Part shown: piece after piece, positions 43,608 to 56,057 of the stretch
Layout: every line of letters starts with the position of its first letter
Position numbering within the stretch: position 1 is the stretch's first letter
From: Molossus alvarezi
Taxonomy: Eukaryota > Chordata > Mammalia > Chiroptera > Molossidae
DNA: 64,000 bases
Reading direction: 5' to 3'
NCBI GenBank assembly: GCA_037176705.1
Contig: CM073898.1
Span: 37,885,488-37,949,487, forward strand
The notes under the pieces: generated by a model
What the model saw: only the letters and a program-made list of their open reading frames with translations
What the model was told of the DNA's origin: nothing
The model's database searches: none
Position numbers and translations under genes: made by a program

Positions 43608-43780
43608 TGATTTTAGAGAGAGGAAGGGTGAGATAAAAAGACAGACAGATGATGATTTGTTGTTCCACTTATTTATGCATTCATTGGTTGCTTCTTGTAT
43701 GTGCCCTGACCAGGGATTGAACCTGCACCCTTGGCATTTTGGGACAACACTCTAACCAACTGAGCTACCCAACCAGGGCA
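43608..43780 (-). mobile_element. older Ves-type tRNA SINE
   Basis: Antisense copy with diverged middle; ends CAACTGAGCTACCCAACCAG. Confidence 0.8.
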
Positions 43781-43782
43781 GT

Positions 43783-43874
43783 AGTTAAGTTTTTGAGGGG
43801 TCAAAAGTTATATGTGGATTTTTAACTATGTGGGGTTTGGTGCCCCTAATCCCTGCATTGTTCAAGGGTCAACA
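43783..43874 (-). mobile_element. Tigger/MER2-type DNA transposon end
   Basis: The minus-strand reading starts GTTGACCCTTGAACAATGCA, the terminal sequence of MER2/Tigger elements, and continues with CACATATAACTTTTGACC. Only one end is preserved. Confidence 0.75.
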
Positions 43875-43884
43875 GTGATATAGA

Positions 43885-43990
43885 TTTTATTTCTCTCATT
43901 TTATGGACATAGACACTGAAGCCTGGAGAAGTTGAGTAAATTATCCAAATCCAGATTCCTCTGATTTCAAAATGTGGGCTCTTTCTGGAT
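43885..43990 (-). repeat. MIR SINE remnant
   Basis: CTGAAGCCTGGAGAAGTTGA followed by GTAAATTATCCAAATCCAG is the antisense MIR core. Confidence 0.65.
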
Positions 43991-44640
43991 TAATAGAACT
44001 GACATATCCATTGAGCAGGCTCTTTAGGGAACAGAGAAAGAGCTGGCCCTCTTCCATCAGCTTGACCGCAGGAGGCAGAGGATTGGCGTATGTTATTGGA
44101 GTGGAACCAGGCAAGCCTGTGGTGGAACTAGTCATTGTTAATCTAATAAGCAACAAACAAGACATCACCACTCATGGCCTGGGGACACGGGGGTGCTTCT
44201 GACTTCTGTGCCCGTGGTCAAGGATACAGTTTAAATAAAATCATACATTCTTTCCACAGGTTTGTCAACATCAATAGACCAATTTAGGTTTGATTGTATC
44301 CATCGGCAAGGGCACATGCTCATTGAGTTCAACAGAAGCTTGTTTGCCTATACTACTTGTATTTCCATTTCTCTTGCTGAGAATGTGCAGTTGAATTCTA
44401 GATGATTAAATGAGCATAAAATGGAACCCTGTTGTATTCTGTGATTGAATGGTGTCTCTCCTGTGTTTATAATGATGTATATTTTCAATGACAAATTCTG
44501 GATTGTCTGAGACAGTTCTAATTTCAGGTTACTTATTCTCCTCCCACCCCCAAAAAGCATTTCTGCTTATCCAGGCCCAAATTTTTTTGGTTCAGAAAAC
44601 AAAAGGCATTAGCCATCACTGACCATCCCTATCTATCAGC
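43991..44640. other. unassigned intergenic stretch
   Basis: No recognised gene or repeat. The two overlapping short frames around 43941-44202 face each other and have no family resemblance. Confidence 0.5.
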
Positions 44641-44655
44641 CTGTATGTTCCTTTA

Positions 44656-44891
44656 TATATATATATATAAGCTTTTTTAACGTTTATTTTACTTTTTTTT
44701 TTTTTTAGTAATCCTCACCCAAGGTTATTTTTCCATTTATCTTCAGATAGAGTGAAAAGAGAGAGGGGAGAGAGAGAGAGAGACATCGATTTATTGCATG
44801 AAACCGAGGTATGTGCCCGTGACTGGAATCAAGCCCACAACTCTTTGGTCTGCAGGCTGACCCTCTAACTGCTGAGCCAAACCGGCCAGGG
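44656..44891 (-). mobile_element. Ves SINE, form A, internally deleted
   Basis: TSD of about 16-17 bp, CAGCCTGTATGTTC plus T's, at 44638-44653 and from 44892. The segment between the T/C-rich part and the B box is shortened. A TA run lies beyond the tail. Confidence 0.92.
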
Positions 44892-44924
44892 CAGCCTGTA
44901 TGTTCTTTTTGATAAGTTTATGTT

Positions 44925-45590
44925 CTGTTTTTCTCAAATAAAGTTCAAAGCAACTGCCCCCCCCAAAAAAACCCCAAAACAAAAAACAAACAAACAAAAA
45001 ACAGTAGGTATATTGCATGTTGCGCCTGAATGCAGTTTAGTTGCCATCTGTCACCTGTACTGGAACAGTTTCTTCTATATTATCTGTTGATTCCTACATT
45101 AGGAATACAAAGGATCAGTATATGACAAATACTTTACTCAAACCTTCCCTACATTGACAAAATAATCCCATTTGCAACACTAAATGGAAATGATAGCTGT
45201 TATCCAAATAACGCAGGTAAAATAGCTTTCTAGTATTTTTCCCTGTAGGATATGGGTTGGCACAAAGACATATGAATTTTGACTTGAACCATCAACTATA
45301 CTGTCTAGGTTAATTGAGTTCCTGAGATAACTGTGCAACCTGACCCATGGATTCTCCTGGTGATGAAATTTTTCTTACTGTCTCACATTTTGTTGTCTAG
45401 CTATATATCTTATATTTGTTTTCCAGCTCCAAATTTGTACAAGTACAGAGCTTGGTTTTGGCCAGATCATTGCGTCATTGTGAGTGAAAAACCATGGACT
45501 GAGAACATTATATTTTCTCCTCAATTGCTTTCTTGTCTGTTTGTTTTTTAACTGCTTTCTTAAAATCAACAATCTGATAAAGTGAGTCTT
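44925..45590. other. unassigned intergenic stretch
   Basis: No gene or repeat recognised. Confidence 0.5.
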
Positions 45591-45606
45591 CAACATAGTG
45601 AATTTT

Positions 45607-45868
45607 TTTTTAATCCTCACCCGAGGATATTTTTTCATTTATCTTCAGATAGAGTGGGAAGGAGAGAGAGAGAGAGAAAAAAAGAGAAAGAGAGAGAGAA
45701 AGAGAAACATCGACGTGAGAGAGACACATCAACTGGTTGCCTCCAGCATGACCCTGACCAGGGCTGGAGACCAAACCACAACCAAGGTACATGCCCTTGA
45801 CTGGAATTGAATCCTCAGCTCTTTGGTCCGAGGGCAGACACTCCAACCACTGAGCCAAACCAGCAGGG
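45607..45868 (-). mobile_element. Ves SINE, form A
   Basis: 16-bp TSD CAACATARTGAATTTT at 45591-45606 and 45869-45884, one mismatch. Confidence 0.95.
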
Positions 45869-45884
45869 CAACATAATGAATTTT

Positions 45885-46975
45885 AATGAATATGTCTCCT
45901 TTTCTTCAGAAGTCTTTGATATATGAAATTACCTTCAGTGTCGCAGAATTTATCAGTTAGAAACATTTTGTGGAGGAAATGCCGATGTAGAGAAATTAAT
46001 ATTTTAAAAAGAAATGCATACTGAGTCTATGTTTGACTAATTCAGGTCTAAGATAGCTGTTTACTGTCACTTAGTCACTGACAGACTTTGTTTCATCTAT
46101 CAGAAAAGTACATTTTATTATGCAAACTGTATTTACTCTAGGTTGTGTATAGGTCCTGAATGTATAAACTTCTTTACTGTAACACATAAATTTATTGTGA
46201 GCAAAAATATGTACAGTACTGTTGTTAATACTGAATATTTGGTAATTTATAAGGTGGAAAGTAGGAATTACATAAATTCGGAGTTAGAGCAGAGAAGGCC
46301 CTGGATGATGTGATGAAGTCACGACCTGAGAGGGAGAACCAGGTCCAGGCAGAGCAAAGCAAGGGAGGCTTTCCATTTGGTTTCAGCTGCCAAACAGTGG
46401 TGGTTAGAGTAAATATGGAGAATAAATTCCTGTCTGGGAAACAAATTCAACAATTACCCACAGAATATAGGAGAGAATGTTTTTGCCATTGTGAGCAATT
46501 CTTTCCAAATTCAAATACTGATCGCTGAGGGCAACAAGGCATACGGAGCAATGATCCCTTTCAAGATTCAGCCCCTGTTGGATCTCCGAAGAGATTCTGC
46601 ACTAAATGGAGTGTAGGCATTACTGCATAATACAAGCCGACATGTGAAACATCTCTGGATTGATTCTCGTTGGTTCTTGGAAGGGGGTATAATTTTTTTA
46701 GATCAAATTGGTAAGTTATACAAAATGTTAAATGATACTGCAAGGTTTATATTTTAAAAAGCTGAGGCTTTTAAATATTTGGCAGTTTTTCCTGATCCAA
46801 TATGCTTATAACTATACTGCTATTTCTTGATTTATAAATTTTAAACTTTATTAATTCCCCACACATGTATACTTCCTTTCATCTTCTTAATATAATTACA
46901 GTGCAGTTTCTAGTTAATTCACTATTTCATATTTACATTACTATGTAAGTATTGGTCATTGGTAAGCCAAGTAGT
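45885..46975. other. unassigned intergenic stretch
   Basis: About 1.1 kb with no recognised gene or repeat. A 72-codon frame at 46310-46528 shows no motif. Confidence 0.5.
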
Positions 46976-46979
46976 ATAC

Positions 46980-47280
46980 AATGGCCCTCGTTTATCACAG
47001 TTAATCAGTTCCGGACTCTACTGTGATAAATGAATTTCTGGGAAGTAGGATTCTTTGTTTATGCACAGTGGTCTCTCGCCACTTCGCATTTCGACTTTTT
47101 GCAGCTTCGCTCTACTGCGTTTTTTTTCAAATATAGTACTTGGACTACTTTTCCTTCATTTGTACAACCTGTTGTTTCCTTTGGAGTTAAGAATTGCCTA
47201 GTTTCTCATAAGTTTTCTATCAGTGTAACCAAATGTTTTATTAGATTTTCAGATGCTTATCGACCTTACATTTAACATTT
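46980..47280. mobile_element. probable ancient DNA transposon remnant(s)
   Basis: GGCCCTCGTTTATCACAGTT and CTACTGTGATAAATGAATTT form an imperfect inverted arrangement typical of Tigger-like ends. CAGTGGTCTCTCGCCACTTC at about 47066 looks like a second terminal sequence. Family uncertain. Confidence 0.4.
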
Positions 47281-47472
47281 CAGATAAGATTATCTGAACT
47301 CCTGTTCCCATCTGGGCTGGTCACTGCCTAGACAGTCATCCTAAAACCGATGTCCCTTTATTACTTCTACGTGTGACATTCCGCACTTGATTTGTTTGAT
47401 TCGACACCTTAATTTTAACTTCCACAAATGTTTTCTTGTTCTGATTATTCCTTTTTTAAAAACAATCATTCT

Positions 47473-47554
47473 CGGGGAGGGGGAAATCACTGGGGGGAAA
47501 GGAGAAACATCTCTAACAAAAATTAATTAATAAAAAAATAATAATAATAAAAAA
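47473..47554 (+). mobile_element. 82-bp TSD-flanked retroposed fragment (likely truncated L1 3' end)
   Basis: A perfect 16-bp TSD TAAAAACAATCATTCT lies at 47457-47472 and 47555-47570. The insert starts CGGGGAGGGGGAAATCACTG and ends in an A/TAA-rich tail. G-rich sequence before an A-tail is typical of L1 3'UTRs. Confidence 0.8.
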
Positions 47555-47570
47555 TAAAAACAATCATTCT

Positions 47571-48725
47571 TCTCTTGTTTCATGAACATACCCTTATTCT
47601 CTCTGATGATATCAATTCCAGTTTTTAATAAAGTTTTATTTTGTTCCTTCCATAATCTTTGTTTCCTATAGGGTTTGTTGTTCATGTTGGAGAATTGCCT
47701 CAACTATTTCATAGTCATTGGTTAATCTACTTGTATTTTTAATAATCTAACAATTTTCTTCAAGGGTAAGTAGGGTATACTAATTTATTTATTCAAACAT
47801 ATTTTATATTTATGAGACAGAATTTTATCAAATTCTCTATTCACCCACATTTAATAATGAGGCATGAAATGCTTCTTTTTATGCACAGGAAGTACTCATG
47901 CTTACATTTTATGAATATCCACAGGGCAAATAGGCTGCCTGCTTCTTAGTATCCACCTCTTCAGATACTTAGGTTTTAGCTTTTTTTTTGGCCCAGCAAT
48001 ATCTATTACCATTCTTCCATCTGTTTCCCAGCTTTCAAATATTTGTTGTTTTTGTTTGTCATTGTTCATTTCCTATTTGCCCTGAAATGGCATTTCAGAA
48101 AAAAAAAAAAAAAAAGAGGAGATAATACATCTAATTAATCAGCCATATTTATCTGGAAGTTGGTGATCTGGCTCATGGATAAGTCTGAACTATTAAGTTA
48201 ATGAGAATATGTTGGTTTTGACTAGCCAGTATTGTTTTCCTACTTACTCTGGTGAAAACACTTGCTTCATTACTTTTTATTTTTTATGAGTTTATTTGAG
48301 CCAAACTGATGACATGCCAGGGAGAAAGATCTCAGATGCTCCCTGCCTCATTACTTGGAGGAAACCGCCCCTTCCCCAATCCTTGTTGTTCTGATGGAGC
48401 TGCCTGCCACTCATAGGACCTCAGTCCCCTGGCCACAGGAGCCGGCAAGCGATCTGATTAGGAAAATTGGTTTTGTTCTCATGGGAATATGACTCCTGAG
48501 CAGAGGCAGATGGAGACAAAGGCTGCTGATGGTGCTGACTTCTCTTATTGGTAGCCCCTAGAGGGATGGTCTGCGATTTTACCAGGCTGGGTCTTTTGTT
48601 GGACATCATAGAAACAAACTCTGATTAGCTTCAGCAGGAAATGGATTTACTGGGACCATACTTATTGGGAGTTCATGAAATCTATGCGAATGTTTTAGAA
48701 TCAGGCTCAGAAAATAGTCTGTTAC
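47571..48725. other. unassigned intergenic stretch
   Basis: About 1.15 kb, AT-rich to 48290, then a GC-richer part (48300-48600). No gene or repeat recognised. Confidence 0.45.
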
Positions 48726-48729
48726 CAAG

Positions 48730-49160
48730 TGAATTAGTTTCCTACTGCTGCTGTAACAAATTACCATAAATGCAGTGGTCCAAAACAAAATACATTCATT
48801 TCCTTGTGGTTCTGGATGTCAGAAATATAAAATCAAGACCCATTCTTTCTGGCAGCTTCAGGAAAGAAACTGTTTCCTTGCCTTTTGCCAGTTTCTAGAA
48901 GTTGTCCCTTCGTCTAATCCTTCCAATCCCTTGCTTACGTGGACACATCTCTCCCTCCGATCTCCTGCCTTCCTCTTAAAAGGACTCTTATGATGACTTT
49001 AAACACATCCAATAATCCTGGATAATCTCTCTATCTCAAGATCCTTAATTTAATCACATCTTCAAAATTCCTTTTATGTGTAAGGTAACATATTCACAGG
49101 TTCCAGGAATTAGGACGCAGATATATCTGGGGGGTTATTATTCTGCCAACTACACCAAGG
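48730..49160 (+). repeat. ancient mammalian repeat, family not named
   Basis: TAGTTTCCTACTGCTGCTGT, AACAAATTACCATAAATGCA and CACAGGTTCCAGGAATTAGG mark a well-preserved copy of the repeat also seen at 33565-33835. Confidence 0.7.
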
Positions 49161-49324
49161 AATGCTAAACAGCCAAGAGCACATCTGGATTATAGGACAG
49201 CATAGTCATAACCCCCAATGCGACCAATATTGAATATGCACAAACAATGCTGTCAGCTGAGACCCCACAGCTGCCCTGGTTCTCCATTTTCCCAAGCAAG
49301 GCATTAATTATTAGTTTATCATCC

Positions 49325-49770
49325 ACTATCTGTCCTCTTTTCTTCTTCAGTAATGGAATTTTCAGCCGGTCACATGACCACCCAGCCTGAACACCTTCTC
49401 AGCCTTCCTGCAGCTAGTCATGGCCATGCGACTCAGTTCTGGATAATGAGGTGTAAGTGCAATTGTTTTATGACAGCTTCGAGAACCTTCTTTAGAAGAT
49501 AGTTGGGATTTGCCTGGTTCTCCATCCTTTCTTGCATTCTGCTGCCTATTTGAACCATGAGAACAAGGGCCACAACCTAAAGTATGTGTGATGAGCAGAA
49601 CAAAGTTGGGTCCCCGGGTACTTCAGGGAGCAGAGTGGCTATATCAACTCTAGACTTCTTGTCTCCAGGCTCAGTTTATATGAGAGAGAATTAAAATTCT
49701 ATTTTGTTTAAGCTCTTGTTATTATGAGTTTTCTATCATGTTTAGTGAAACTTAATCCTAAATGATACAC
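49325..49770 (+). repeat. ancient mammalian repeat, family not named
   Basis: Related to 33060-33430; GGTCACATGACCACCCAGCC is near the start and AAACTTAATCCTAAATGATA at the 3' end. Confidence 0.6.
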
Positions 49771-50435
49771 TTGTTTAGCTGGTCCTTCAGTTGGGTGAGC
49801 TGCTCCAGTACCCTTCTCATAAACTTTTTTTTCTTCTTCTTAAGTTAAGAGGATTTTGTTTCTGGGCCTGCTGGAAAGTATTGTACCGGCCAAAGGAAGG
49901 TTTAGAATGTCACATACTGATAGCATCACAGTGATACTATCATAGTCAGAAAACTGATTACTGAATCCTCCAGCCCAGCAGTTCTCTACAGAGGAGACAC
50001 TACATACCCATGGAGCAGTTTCAAAACTTGTAGACTCATTTTGGCTTGTTAAAATGAATGGAGGGTGCTCTGGCATTTAGTGGGCAGGAACCAGACATGC
50101 TAGATGTTCTGCAGTGTACAAGACAAACCCATAAAGGAAACAATTTTTCTGTGAATTGAAGGAGACTTTTGAATGTCCTACAGGACTTCCATGTAGGTGT
50201 AAAACTCATTTATAATGATCTGTGCCTAGAAACCAACTCCATTTTATATAAAGCCTAAGTAGTTTTTACATATTTTAAGATTACTAAGCATTCTAGGAAT
50301 GTAGCTACTATGTGAGCCAAGAGAAGATTATACATTGTTTGCTGAGAACATTACTAGGAAGTGTTCATTATTTTGAAAACTCATGGCTCTGACAACAGTG
50401 CTCATGGTGTGTACATGATCAAATTTGTGGTTGTC

Positions 50436-50650
50436 AGCCTGGCCGGTGTGTCTTAGTGGATTGAGCATCGTCCCATGGACTGAGAGGTCCAAGTTTGATT
50501 CCCAGTCAGGGCACATGCCCAGGATCAGGGCACACACCTGGGTTGTGGGCTCAGTCCCTGGTGGGGGGCATGCAGGAGGCAGCTGATCAATGTTTCTCTC
50601 TCACATCGATGTTTCTATCTCCCTCTCCCTCTAAAAAAAGAAATCAACAC
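50436..50650 (+). mobile_element. Ves SINE, form B
   Basis: Head GCCTGGCCGGTGTGTCTTAG. The segment TCAGGGCACAYGCC / CCAGGATCAGGGCAC is partly duplicated. Confidence 0.92.
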
Positions 50651-50732
50651 AAACACATCTGTGTTTATTAGATTCACAGTGATGGTACCCATGATTCTGA
50701 GCCTCTGATTGCCTAAGAGTTTACATTCTCAT

Positions 50733-50785
50733 ATGTGTGTATGTGTATATGTATATATATGTGTATATATGTATGTATATATTTT
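50733..50785. repeat. TG/TA-rich microsatellite
   Basis: Mixed TGTG, TATG and TATA repeats. Confidence 0.92.
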
Positions 50786-50907
50786 GGTTTTTAAAAGTTT
50801 GGGGTAAATTGTATTACCTATGAATTTCATTTCAGGTCAGCAGAGGAGGTATTACAAAACATTTGTTATAAAAAGGGGGCATTAGATCTAACGGAGCTCT
50901 GGCCAGT

Positions 50908-51740
50908 AAAAATAAACACAACCCCCCCAAAACAAAGAAGCAAACATAATCCACTAGTAGAAATAACCTCCCGGGGATGCTGAATCTGTTTCCCACAGGT
51001 CGGCACAAGTTCTTTGAACCTGGGATAGAGCTGAGTCTTGGACTCCTTCCATAAGGTCAAGGGCTTCTCTAAACATTTCTTATTAGTCCTTAACGTTGCT
51101 GTGACTCTCACCAGCCAGATCATGGCTTACTCCTGTCTTCCTCTGGTGAAGAACTTTGTTACTGACCTTGTGTACCAGTCATCTCTGTTCAATCTCCATA
51201 TTATTCCCTCTGTGACCATAGAAATTAGTATTTTTAGATGCTGAATCCAGATAAACCTATGTAGAAAAAATAAATCTGGTTCCACTTTTACTTCCTGTAC
51301 CGGATATCATTAGCATATTTTCCATATGAATAGGGACGTGGTACCATATGTTATTCACCACATGGCATTACGCCTGTTTCAAGGCTATAGTACAAAGGAA
51401 AAAGGTTTAAGCTGAAATGCTTGCTGTGCATTGTGGTTTAAACTCTCTGGTTATCATGAAGCCTGAGAACGTTAACTTTCTACATGTATGCCAGAGAATG
51501 AGCTCTCAATAAATTACCTAGAAAAATGAACTGAGCAGAAGAACCTTTGGGCAAAATAAAAGTAAATCATTAAAATTTTAGCTCCATCTAGGCAGGGCCT
51601 CAGATATTTTATGATGACAGGCCATTTTACTAGTTGGACAAAGAAACTGGGAAAGACCCTGTCTGGCAAGGAAGTAGGAAGGCATAATTTCCCCATTTTA
51701 GTTATCGAAGACTCAAGAATTAGAGTGTTTAAAGCACAAC
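50908..51740. other. unassigned intergenic stretch
   Basis: No gene or repeat recognised. Confidence 0.5.
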
Positions 51741-51744
51741 ATCC

Positions 51745-51890
51745 ATATTGAAGATTCTTTCATTAATTCAAGAAGTATTTATTGAGGCCCTTCTTTGTGT
51801 CAAGTGCTATGCTAGTGCCCAGGAAAACAGGGATGAGCAAAGAGAGACACAATCTGTGACCTCAGGGAATGTACAATACCTGACATTGAG
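51745..51890 (-). repeat. LINE2 3' end remnant, antisense
   Basis: TTCAAGAAGTATTTATTGAG, TGTCAAGTGCTATGCTAGTG and CTGTGACCTCAGGGAATGTA follow the antisense L2 3' end. Confidence 0.65.
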
Positions 51891-51896
51891 GAACTT

Positions 51897-52149
51897 TTTT
51901 TTTTTTAATCCTCACCCGACAACATTTTTCCATTTTTTGTTCAGAGAGAGCGGGAGGGAGAAAGAGGAAGATAGAGAGAGAGAGAAACATCGACGTGAAA
52001 GGGACACATGGAGTGGCTGCCACCCGCATGACCCAACCAGGGCCGGGGACAAACTGCAACCGAGAGGTACATGCCCTTAGCGGGAACCGAACCTGGGTCT
52101 CTCTGGATCGCAGGCTGATGCTCTAACCGCTGAGCCAAACCAGCCAGGG
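51897..52149 (-). mobile_element. Ves SINE, form A
   Basis: Full-length antisense copy with good CpG retention. TSD short and imperfect. Confidence 0.93.
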
Positions 52150-52275
52150 CACACTGAGATATTTAACATTACTAATAATGCCTATTAATAATAATTTTAC
52201 AAACAACTTATTGTTGCATAGTTAAAATAGAGATAAGTACTGTTAGGAAATGAACCGAAAACAAAGGACACACAT

Positions 52276-52533
52276 TGCCCTGGCCAGTTTGGCTCAGCAG
52301 TTAGAGCATGGAACTATGAACCAAAGAGTCACAGGTTCAATTCTGGTCAAGGGCAGTTCAATCCTCGGCCCTGGTTGGGGTCATGTGGGAGGCAGTTGAT
52401 CGATGTGTCTTTCTTACATTGATATATATATATATACACATATATATATGTGTATATATATATACATATATATATGTATATATATATATATCCCTTCCTC
52501 CTTCCTTCTCACTCTATCTAAAAAAAAAAAAAG
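52276..52533 (+). mobile_element. Ves SINE, form A, with TA-rich palindrome
   Basis: Head GCCCTGGCCAGTTTGGCTCA. The normal CT-rich body is replaced at about 52424-52491 by alternating TA/TACA sequence. Confidence 0.93.
52424..52491. repeat. TA-rich palindromic microsatellite
   Basis: The part centred on ACACATATATATATGTGT is its own reverse complement and extends with TATATATA arms on both sides, so it can form a cruciform. Confidence 0.9.
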
Positions 52534-54244
52534 ATCCATGATTCATTCATCTTCCTTGACCTTGCGCTATGTCCAAGAGGTTGCCTCAGAGCCTCCATCA
52601 ACAGACAACTTGTCCCTTGTCCTCAGCTTGGGTGTGGCTGATAAGAGGCATCAGCAGGAGGTTAGAGGGTGGGAGCAGGCCATTTGCTCCCCAATTGCCT
52701 GCCTGTGTACATTGACTTCTCTTCTTTGCTCAAAGCCACAGCTATTCTCTCTGGGTTCCAGGAATTCATATCCCTTGCCCTTGTAGGGTTTCCTGCTGTT
52801 GCTAGTCAGGATGCTTCACTCCAAGTGGTTGGCTTCCTTTCACAGGACCCACATCTCTGTAAATGGGTCCCTAATTAAACTCACCCATGAGTGTGCGGTC
52901 CTTTTTCTACCAATACCTGGACTGTTACACTAGCCTAGATCAGAGTGGGGAGGGGCTGCTGGTGGAGAAGGAAGCATTGCAGCCAGAGGGAAGAGCCTTA
53001 TCGGGGAAATGTTTGAAGGAAGGACATGTAGCTGGAACATAGAGAGTGAGGGGGTGAGGGATCCTGGAGGGAGAGGCAACAGCCAACTCATAGGTCACAG
53101 GCAGTAGTGGATGTTTTTCTTTCTTTCTCTTTATTTTGGCTTATCAGCATTTGAAACTCCTGCTTGCATTTGGGGAATTCCCCACTTAGGAGTGGTTGGT
53201 GGGAGGTTGGTTGGCCTCTCATTATAGAAGCCAGCTCCAGGTGGCTAGGTGTGGTCACATGACCCAGCCTCAGCCAATCCAGTGTTGGATCTGGAGCCAG
53301 AGGCAGAGGCAGAAGTGAGAGCTCTCTTCTCTTCTTGGCAGATGTGACAGTGTCTCCCTCCAGCAGTAGTCAGTGCAAATGACTACATAAATTTAACTAC
53401 TTTGTTTTAAAGCCTTGATTGCTATCAAGAACTTACTGGCTATCAAATGGATTTTTCCATTCTTCTGTGGTTTACATACATGCACACACTTGTTGGCATT
53501 GGATGGCAAATTACACATAAATTGCCTTCAGATCCAGACTGAGTTCAGTCCATGTTTCAATGCGTGGCTCTCATTAATGAGGAGAAATACAGTTGGTCAT
53601 CTGAGTCACTCTGTGAAGTAGTATTCATTGCTGAGGATTCATCTGCAACACTCATGTCAATACATCCTTGGGCTCTTCTGAGTAGGAAGACAACAATTTT
53701 AGACAAGCCAGATTTGGGCTGCCATCTGTTGTGCATGCACTTTGCTTCTTACACATAACTGGTGAATAAAGCATTTAACAGGTGGTAAATGGAAGGGGAC
53801 ATGCAGCATCTCCATTCATGAGAAAATGATAAATTTTGTTTTCTGTTCAAGGGCATTGTTTAAATGTCCTTCTGGGCTTGTTTATGTATCCTCAGTTGAA
53901 TGAATTGTTACCTAAAGTCCTCTACCATCAGCACTTAAACCTGAGCTCACATCCGAAATTGTAACTATTTGTTGCTTACTGGTATTCACAGTCTCCTTAA
54001 TGAGTCAAGCCAAGTTTAAGATCTTTTCCAAACTCGACTTTTTACAACTTCCTCCAAAGTCATGAAATTTCCATTTATTGTGTACTTGTTTTGTACCAAT
54101 TACTCTGCCAGCCACTAATAAATATATATTTATACACCATCACACTCCATATATTTATTTAATTTTCACTCTAATCATGAGCAATAGATACTGCTGACCC
54201 CATTGCATGTGGAATTGAGATCTGCATTTAGAAATTCCAATTTA
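52534..54244. other. mostly unassigned intergenic stretch
   Basis: No gene recognised. AAATGGGTCCCTAATTAAAC and the segment to about 52930 look like the end of an old LTR or MER repeat. At 53215-53360 there is a short relative of the repeat at 49325-49770. The remainder is unassigned. Confidence 0.45.
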
Positions 54245-54459
54245 GCCCTGGCCAGTTTGGCTTAGAGTATTGGCCTGCCGACCGAAGGGTCTCTGGTTCG
54301 ATTCCAGTCAAGGGCACATACCTGGGTGGCAGGTTCGATTCCCAGCTCTGGTCAGGGTCTTGCAGGAGGCAACCAATCCATGTGTCTCTTTCACATTGAT
54401 GTTCCTCTTTCTCTCTTTCCCTCCCTCCTTTCTACTCTCTCTTAAAAAAAAAAAAAATC
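54245..54459 (+). mobile_element. Ves SINE, deleted in the head
   Basis: GCCCTGGCCAGTTTGGCTTA is followed directly by GAGTATTGGCC, so a few bases of the A-box region are missing. Ends in an A-run without the form A module. Confidence 0.9.
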
Positions 54460-54824
54460 TACTTTAAACCTAGATATATGTTTCTGGGCCCTTGTAAAAC
54501 AGCCGTGCCACAAAATCAGCTGACTTAGCATTTGTTCTTCTTTATTCTTGCTCTCTCAACTGGTATTAATCCAAGATACAGGACACTGTTTTGATTTGAA
54601 GACATGGTGTTTTGCATTTTCACAGAGAGAGAAGCACAGACAAATTAATGAATAAGTAGGGTGAGGAGTTAAAGAAGTAGTAGAATTAAATACTGAAGTG
54701 GTTAAAAGAAGCCATCAGGATCTCTGATCTATCCAGGAAAGATGACTCCTATCTTTTAAGTTAGGGTGAGAAATAGGATCAGAAGCTTTTTAAAACATCA
54801 GATAAACTCCACTACAATAAAGGA

Positions 54825-55045
54825 AAAACACTAGACCTGGAGTCATAAGACACAGTTTGAGTCCAGCTTTGACTCCTAGATTTACTACCCACTGAATGAA
54901 CTTGGGCAAATCACTGTCACCTCAGAGCCTCTGTCGCCTTGGATGGTAACACATCCATTATATAATATTGTTAAGAATTAAATGAGCAAATTTACAGAAA
55001 TTATTTATAAACAATAAAGCATTATACAAATGCAGATATTATTAT
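54825..55045 (+). repeat. MIR SINE remnant
   Basis: GACCTGGAGTCATAAGACAC, GAACTTGGGCAAATCACTGT and GTTAAGAATTAAATGAGCAA follow MIR across most of its length. Confidence 0.88.
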
Positions 55046-55119
55046 TAATGTACTTGCCCTAATGGTTGAATTCCTGGAACTCAAGTCTTGGGCAAATGAT
55101 ATCTGTGCTCCTATAACCA

Positions 55120-55290
55120 GAGCAATATTACTAACAGCTGTACCAACCATCATGGCAATTTTTATATTTGCTCAGTTTTCACATTGTATTTTCTTCTTAC
55201 AACAGTGCTGTGAGGCATTGCTTTTGTATAAAATTTACAGAAAAAGAAGCTGAAATAAGAAGTCCTCCAGTGTCAGAGAGAGAATCAGAA
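55120..55290 (-). repeat. MIR-type remnant
   Basis: ACAACAGTGCTGTGAGGCAT followed by AAATTTACAGAAAAAGAAGC is the antisense MIR 3' part. Confidence 0.6.
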
Positions 55291-55299
55291 ATAAAATTA

Positions 55300-56057
55300 G
55301 GATGTAATTCTACCTTTCACTGTGCACTTCCCCGCGTTGGAATATCTTTGCTTAATACCATTTATGGGAAAAAAATGTAACTTAAGAATCTGTGGTTAAA
55401 TTTAGCAGATAATATTGAAAGATGAGACTAGAAGAATATATTTAGAGAGGGCCTATTTAACATGAATTGTTATGTGCTGGGAAAAATTGGGTTTCGGGTA
55501 TTCCTAGAGCTCAGTCCAGCAATTATTCATCACTAAAGGGGAACATGTGTTATAACTGGACCTAAAAAAAAATTTAAAACAAGTTTGAATTTATATTTGA
55601 AAGTGATTTTTTTTTCTATGCAAGACATTTCTTATTTATTGATATGTTTAGACTGTGGACTAGCAAATCCGCAGCGGGAAGTAAAACTTAACAAAACAAT
55701 AGATAATTAGCAGCTCAGTGACTCTTCAACATTTAAGTTGTTTGCCTTTTCCAAAGAGAGGCTGTAAGCACAAATTGTTTTATTATTAGCCTAAGTGCTT
55801 TGCTTATCTTAGGCAATGAATATTTTTAGCTCTGTTTGTATAACCCATAGGAAGGGAACAGGAATGCAGGTTGTTTAATGTGGCAGTTCATTTGACAGGT
55901 ATACTTGGGCGTGAGAGTTGTCCAATTGAATGTGTCATTAAGCTAGTTTCACTTACACTTACACTGTAACTGATATTTCTTTGTTTATATAATAGTTTTT
56001 AAATTATTTAGACTCTGAATTGCCTCAGCAAACATAAGGTTTTTTTTATTATTTTAT
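55300..56057. other. unassigned intergenic stretch
   Basis: AT-rich; no feature recognised. Confidence 0.5.

Larger units (their letters stand above)
49976..50907. mobile_element. Charlie-type hAT remnant, split by a Ves SINE and TA-rich repeat
   Basis: GCATTTAGTGGGCAGGAACC and ATGTTCTGCAGTGTACAAGA fit the MER20-type interior. The right part (TATGAATTTCATTTCAGGTC, ATAAAAAGGGGGCATTAGAT) parallels 39905-39975. The terminal inverted repeats are weak. Confidence 0.5.

Noticed and set aside
43941..44202. Two opposing 76-codon frames as a possible small gene
   Set aside because: They overlap on opposite strands in a region with no conserved motif, splice signal or composition change.
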